Below are positions 5,621 to 6,024 of a DNA stretch of 6,024 nucleotides, piece after piece. The notes below the pieces were generated by a model, which worked only from the letters and a program-made list of their open reading frames with translations, did no database searches and was not told the DNA's origin. Each line of letters opens with the position of its first letter. Within the stretch, counting starts at the first letter, position 1. Made by a program: the position numbers and the translations under genes. The stretch comes from Actinomycetota bacterium (GTDB lineage: Bacteria; Actinomycetota; Humimicrobiia; Humimicrobiales; Humimicrobiaceae): NCBI GenBank assembly GCA_003563375.1, contig PWSB01000179.1:1-6024 (forward strand), given 5' to 3'.

Positions 5621-6024
5621 AAGGAACCACTCCTTTTCTCCTTATCAACGGACGGACCGAGGATATCACCGTAATGGTGCATGAACAGCTCTTCCAGGGT
5701 GGGAGGCCTGCTCACCAGTGACTTGAATCCAAATTGTTCCAGATGGCTTAAGGCATCGTGCAGCTTGTCGCTTTCCACCTGGAAACGGGCGCTGTTCTCT
5801 TCCAGAGACAGGTCATGGACCCCTTTAATCTCTTCTAATCCCAAGATTGGCTTGTCCGTTTTAACTGAAATGGATGTCCGGGTTAGGTGCCGTAGATCAT
5901 CCAGGCTTCCCGATTCCACTATTTTCCCTTTTCTGATAATGCTCACCCTATCACATAGTTTCTCCACTACCGAAAGGGTGTGACTTGAAAGCAAAACGGT
6001 CTTGGCTGCCCGTTTTAGCTCCAG
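5617..6024 (-). CDS. ABC exporter ATP-binding subunit, C-terminal part (5' end outside window)
   Basis: The cytoplasmic ATPase that powers the adjacent permease. Only the last 135 residues are visible and the frame is open through the right edge (LELKRAAKTVLL), so the in-frame TTG at 5994 is not the start. The visible part begins just after the expected Walker B / D-loop region. It contains the H-loop histidine in LLSSHTLSVVEKLCDRV (the switch that senses ATP gamma-phosphate), then the strand RVSIIRKGKIVESG. A roughly 80-residue C-terminal extension of DUF4162 type follows, ending in RPPTLEELFMHHYG. That extension is common in ATPases of ABC-2 drug exporters. Walker A and the LSGGQ signature lie outside the window. 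The stop codon overlaps the permease start by ATGA, which marks one operon. Its promoter and any TetR/MarR-type regulator would lie beyond the right edge. Confidence 0.92.
   Translation of the reverse strand: MELKRAAKTVLLSSHTLSVVEKLCDRVSIIRKGKIVESGSLDDLRHLTRTSISVKTDKPILGLEEIKGVHDLSLEENSARFQVESDKLHDALSHLEQFGFKSLVSRPPTLEELFMHHYGDILGPSVDKEKRSGSL
5630..5635 (-). promoter_or_regulatory. ribosome binding site for the permease, inside the ATPase gene
   Basis: On the minus strand AAGGAG lies 9 nt before the ATG at 5620, within the last codons of the ATPase gene. With the ATGA overlap this supports coupled translation and the choice of 5620 over the second ATG at 5614. Confidence 0.6.

Noticed and set aside
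5681..5983. Plus-strand open frame of 100 codons opposite the ABC ATPase
   Set aside because: Antisense shadow. The minus strand carries a clear H-loop and the DUF4162-type ATPase tail over the same bases.
1..6024. CRISPR array, tRNA, rRNA, insertion sequence or attachment site
   Set aside because: No regularly spaced repeats, no cloverleaf or rRNA-like sequence, no transposase and no terminal inverted repeats were seen on reading both strands.

Overview
This window most resembles a monoderm bacterium of the Firmicutes (Clostridia) type; a methanogen-like archaeon is a weaker alternative. The grounds are a moderately AT-rich backbone, strong GGAGG ribosome binding sites, a sigma-A-like promoter (TTTACA, 17 bp, TATTAT) before the central gene, and a heliorhodopsin, a family reported almost only from monoderm bacteria and archaea. 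The species is not identified.

Layout. Plus strand, left to right: the 3' part of a class I SAM-dependent methyltransferase cut by the window edge (1-531); a CPBP-family intramembrane metalloprotease with a complete EExxxR / H / HNxxN motif set (829-1617); a 413-nt gene-free stretch (1618-2030) with orphan reading-frame pieces and the heliorhodopsin promoter; a full-length heliorhodopsin with its retinal lysine and counterion (2031-2822); and a second, unrelated class I methyltransferase (2977-3747). A convergent intergenic region with a hairpin (3902-3930) follows. On the minus strand lie a 12-helix ABC-2 exporter permease of the TnrB3 / 'polyketide antibiotic exporter' type (5620-3992) and, overlapping it by ATGA, the C-terminal part of its ATPase (6024-5617, cut by the right edge).

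How they may work together. The two minus-strand genes are clearly one ABC exporter operon. It is visibly richer in G+C than the plus-strand genes, so it may have a separate origin. The plus-strand genes look like short, mostly separately expressed units. The heliorhodopsin has its own promoter and may be read through into the downstream methyltransferase, because no terminator is visible between them. No retinal-synthesis gene and no obvious signalling partner is in view, so the chromophore source and the output of this likely photoreceptor are open. The heliorhodopsin is the most interesting item. Its immediate neighbours (CPBP protease, methyltransferase) are candidates for functional linkage but nothing in the sequence proves it.
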